Part shown: in pieces, positions 61,042-64,000 of the stretch | How positions within the stretch are numbered: the stretch's first letter is position 1 | Layout of the letters: every line of letters begins with the position of its first letter | Source of the DNA: Archilochus colubris | Lineage: Eukaryota > Chordata > Aves > Apodiformes > Trochilidae | Assembly (NCBI GenBank): GCA_023079485.1 | Contig: CM041085.1 | Span: 27,203,121 to 27,267,120, forward strand | Reading direction: 5' to 3' | DNA: 64,000 nucleotides | Program-made: the position numbers and the translations under genes | Notes under the pieces: model-generated | Seen by the model: the letters and a program-made list of their open reading frames with translations, nothing else | What the model was told of the DNA's origin: nothing | Database searches by the model: none

Positions 61042-64000
61042 AGAAGCACACCAGGTTCAAGTACAATTTTGGCAGCAAATGCTACATAATTCCATGTGGG
61101 AAAAAGTGAGTCAAAGAAAGAACTGACGTTTGGGGCAATAACCAGATACAAGACAGTCCCCCTTTTATGTCCACCTCAACAAGAGAGTTACTGGTGAAGA
61201 ACCAAGGAAGCATTTTGAAGCATTCACAAATCTCATTCTCTCTTTTCTTTATTTTTTTTCCTCTTCCTTTCTTCCTGTTTAATTCTCAAAACAATGTGTT
61301 GAAAAGTTACAGCTTTCTTCCACAAGAGGAAAAGAAACACGTTTTGAAATCTTAGAATTTTGCAGGACAGGAGAACTACTCTCTGTTCAGCTCAAAGATA
61401 AAACCACATCATCTACAAGATCTGTACCCACATGTTCAGGAAATATAAATCTACCTAGAGCTTATTATTGCAACTTACTTGGCTTGATGACTTTGTCTTC
61501 TATATTTCAAGCAATAAAAATTGTCTTCTGCATTTTTTTTCTTGCATTTTCTTTTATTTCAACTGAAATATTTTCCTGTGTTCATTCTTCATCATAGATA
61601 CTTGTCAGAATTCAAAGAAATATTTAGAGTACCATATTTGTAATTTTTCCTCCCATATTCTCTGTCCTGGTTCAGCAATTGCCATTTTCCAGTCTTAGTA
61701 ATTTTTCCTATTCTTTAGAAAATGTTTCGACAATGTTATTTTAATTCCTTTTACTTAAAAAAAAAGAAAAAAGAAAATCCACAATAAAGTTCTTCACCTT
61801 TCCCTTCCCAAGAGAAATAGTCTAAAATAGGAATATACTTTCTTTATATAGTGTCCTAGCTTAAAGATATATTGGAATCAGAAATTTGGTTGGTAGAATT
61901 TGATTCCTGCAGCTGTTTTCTCAGCTGCCAAGGGAAGAAAAAAGTTTCTATGTGCAGCACAGAAAAGACTGAGAGCATAAGGGCAGAGACTTTCTCAGTC
62001 TAAATGAAATCAGGTGAAATGTCTCTGCTAGAAGCCAAAACCCAGCCTGACATGGGTCCATAATCCAGGATCTGAACCCATCCTCACTGACAACAGATCA
62101 GACCCTGGCAGCAAAGCAGGGAGAAGAGATGTGTCAGCACGGAGCCTGCCAGGACACCTCCTCATCATCATCCTGCTACCCAGGGGCTGATCAGAACACT
62201 TGGAGTGCCCTGGGCACAGACAGCATCACAGCACCCACACCAGAGCCAGGTAAGGCTGACAGAGGGACAGTTCCTTCTATGCAGCCTGTGCCCAGACATG
62301 GGCTATCTACACCTTTCACCTGAGAAAAACAGCCATCATTGTCCATAAGGAACAATCTCCCTTCCCTGGGGCCATTACATGGGATGGAGGAACCTTGCAG
62401 GTGCAAGGGAGGGAAGGGAACCATTCTGAATTCACAAATGACTCTTCTGTAAAAGTAACTACCTTTGGCTTGAAGTACGGTCAGTCAAGTGAGTAAACAA
62501 CACAGCTGAAAACAGAGAGATATTCAGGAATACCAGCAGCATCTCTGTTGGAATCTGAAAAAAAAATCTTTAAAAGACAAAAAACAGCCCTTGCTTCAGT
62601 ATGCAGTGTGGAACATAGCTTAAAAAGAAACTAAATAAGTAAGGATACCTGTAAGTGTAAACACACTTTATTCTGTTGTTAATTACAGCAGAATAAAGAC
62701 ATTCTGAAATGGTTCTGCTTATCCAATAATCTCTGAAAGAGGAAAAAGAAAAGACAGATTTGGGTAAGAGTGAAACCAGAGGAGAATAAAAAGACATTGC
62801 TTACTCTAAGTGGACACAGCAGAAGATGGGATAGCTTACAGTTTCATTGGATAAAAAACATTGCTTGACAGGAAAGATGATGATGATTAAGAGCCAGACT
62901 GGGGGCAACACTGAGATGTGGCATCAAATGATATCTTCTAAACAGCCCAAGTGAGATTATATGGTTTGCATCAGGCCAAAAATTAGAGCCTGGCATACTT
63001 TTCATTGCATCCTTCTGTTTCTTTCTAAAGTCCCAGCAGTATTGAAATCTAGGCTGACATAGCACACTGCAAGGCTGTCCCTTCCTAAGGGGAGGAAAGA
63101 GAGGGATTAATCCAAACACAGAGATTCTCTTTTACTCCTGTGAATTCCCAGTGCTTTTCTCTTTTTTTAATAATTTTTCATTTTTTGAAGATGAGGGATA
63201 CGGCACAGAGATCACTTTTATCCCACTGGGAGCTGTGAGGTCCCAGCCTGCAGCTCAGGTGTGACCACCCCTGCAGGCAACCATCAAAAGGATGGGGATG
63301 CAGGATGAGAACAAGGTGATGCCAAGGAGACTGGGGGGCCTCTGTGAGGCTGCGACCAAGCATCACTGCCCAGCTCAGCCCATGGCCCCAGAAGGTGCTC
63401 CAAGGTCATGAGTTCTCTAAGTTATGTAAAAAAAAATTATAAATAATTAAAAGACCTACCCATGGACAATTCTTACAGGCTATTTAAAGCTCTTAATAAG
63501 GAAGGAAAACAGGAGACTCAATGCACATAAATACATCCCTCCAGCTGGAATTTATGCTATAAAAAGGAAGTAACTTAAAATAGGAGTTGGGATACAAAGA
63601 CATCCAGCATCCAGCTTCTCAGGCTCTGTGCAGGTCCAGAGCTTGGACTGCAATAATCAGTACTATTTCTGTAGCATCCTGAGTACCTGAACCAAGATGG
63701 TCCAGTGTGTGATGGCTTCCCAGTAGTTGCTCAACATTTAGCATAGGAGAGTAGGAGCAGAGTAGGAACAGTACCTTCCTTCTGGGATCTCCAGCCCCAT
63801 TTTGTGCATGAAACGGAGAGGCCAGGGCACCCTCGGGCAGTCATCTGTCCTTTTTGGGCTGTTTAATGGCTGCCTACAAGCAATGGGGCTGTTTCTGTTG
63901 CAGACCTCCAGCTGCTCTGCCCGATCCTTTCCCATCTGCAGAAAAAGGGAGAACACAGAACCAGAATTTAACAGGCAGGTTATGCAGGTGCTGCATATAT
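61042..64000. other. Non-coding unique-looking DNA, no gene seen
   Basis: No exon, RNA gene or interspersed repeat was recognised up to the window end. The segment 62040-62420 is somewhat richer in G and C but contains no convincing coding frame. Confidence 0.55.

Overview
The window looks like vertebrate, most likely avian, nuclear DNA. The main evidence is three stretches of CR1 LINE (the dominant interspersed repeat of birds), one with the reptile/bird-type CR1 3' terminus, plus an LTR whose U5 end resembles the abundant avian endogenous retrovirus LTRs. There is no bacterial-type gene density, no operon structure, no tRNA or rRNA gene, and no CRISPR array. Base composition by eye is AT-rich, with CpG largely depleted except in a few short patches. 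I found no exon that I can assign to any host protein. Nearly all open frames are 60-130 codons, many open only at TTG/CTG/GTG, and they look like chance frames. The longest frames come from a pentanucleotide repeat and an LTR. The best overall description is an intergenic or intronic gene-poor region.

Layout. Positions 1-9786 are unique-looking non-coding DNA with several poly-A/T runs and GT-rich tracts. Positions 9787-10231 are a long TCTCC-type pyrimidine array. Positions 10232-22141 are unique DNA, including two stretches (about 14560-15430 and 15840-17110) whose sequence style suggests conserved non-coding elements. Positions 22142-23725 hold a rearranged CR1 copy with an inverted 5' part, split by a 1,093-bp minus-strand solo LTR (22441-23533) that is flanked by the 5-bp duplication GGAAG. 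A perfect 25-bp inverted repeat with a 25-nt loop (23726-23800) abuts the broken CR1 end. Positions 26954-27702 are a second, minus-strand, 5'-truncated CR1 with its 3' end intact. From 27703 to 64000 the window is again unique DNA with microsatellites, a small CR1 3'-tail fragment near 59173, and further candidate regulatory stretches at about 35400-35800, 40420-41070, 48640-49070, 51790-52480, 54740-54960 and 56140-56770.

There is no multi-gene system here. The sequence-supported points of interest are structural: the nested LTR-in-CR1 insertion, the CR1 inversion that resembles twin priming or template switching, the perfect hairpin at the CR1 break, and the long pyrimidine/purine strand-asymmetric array. 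The regulatory interpretations are inferences from motif content and would need cross-species alignment.
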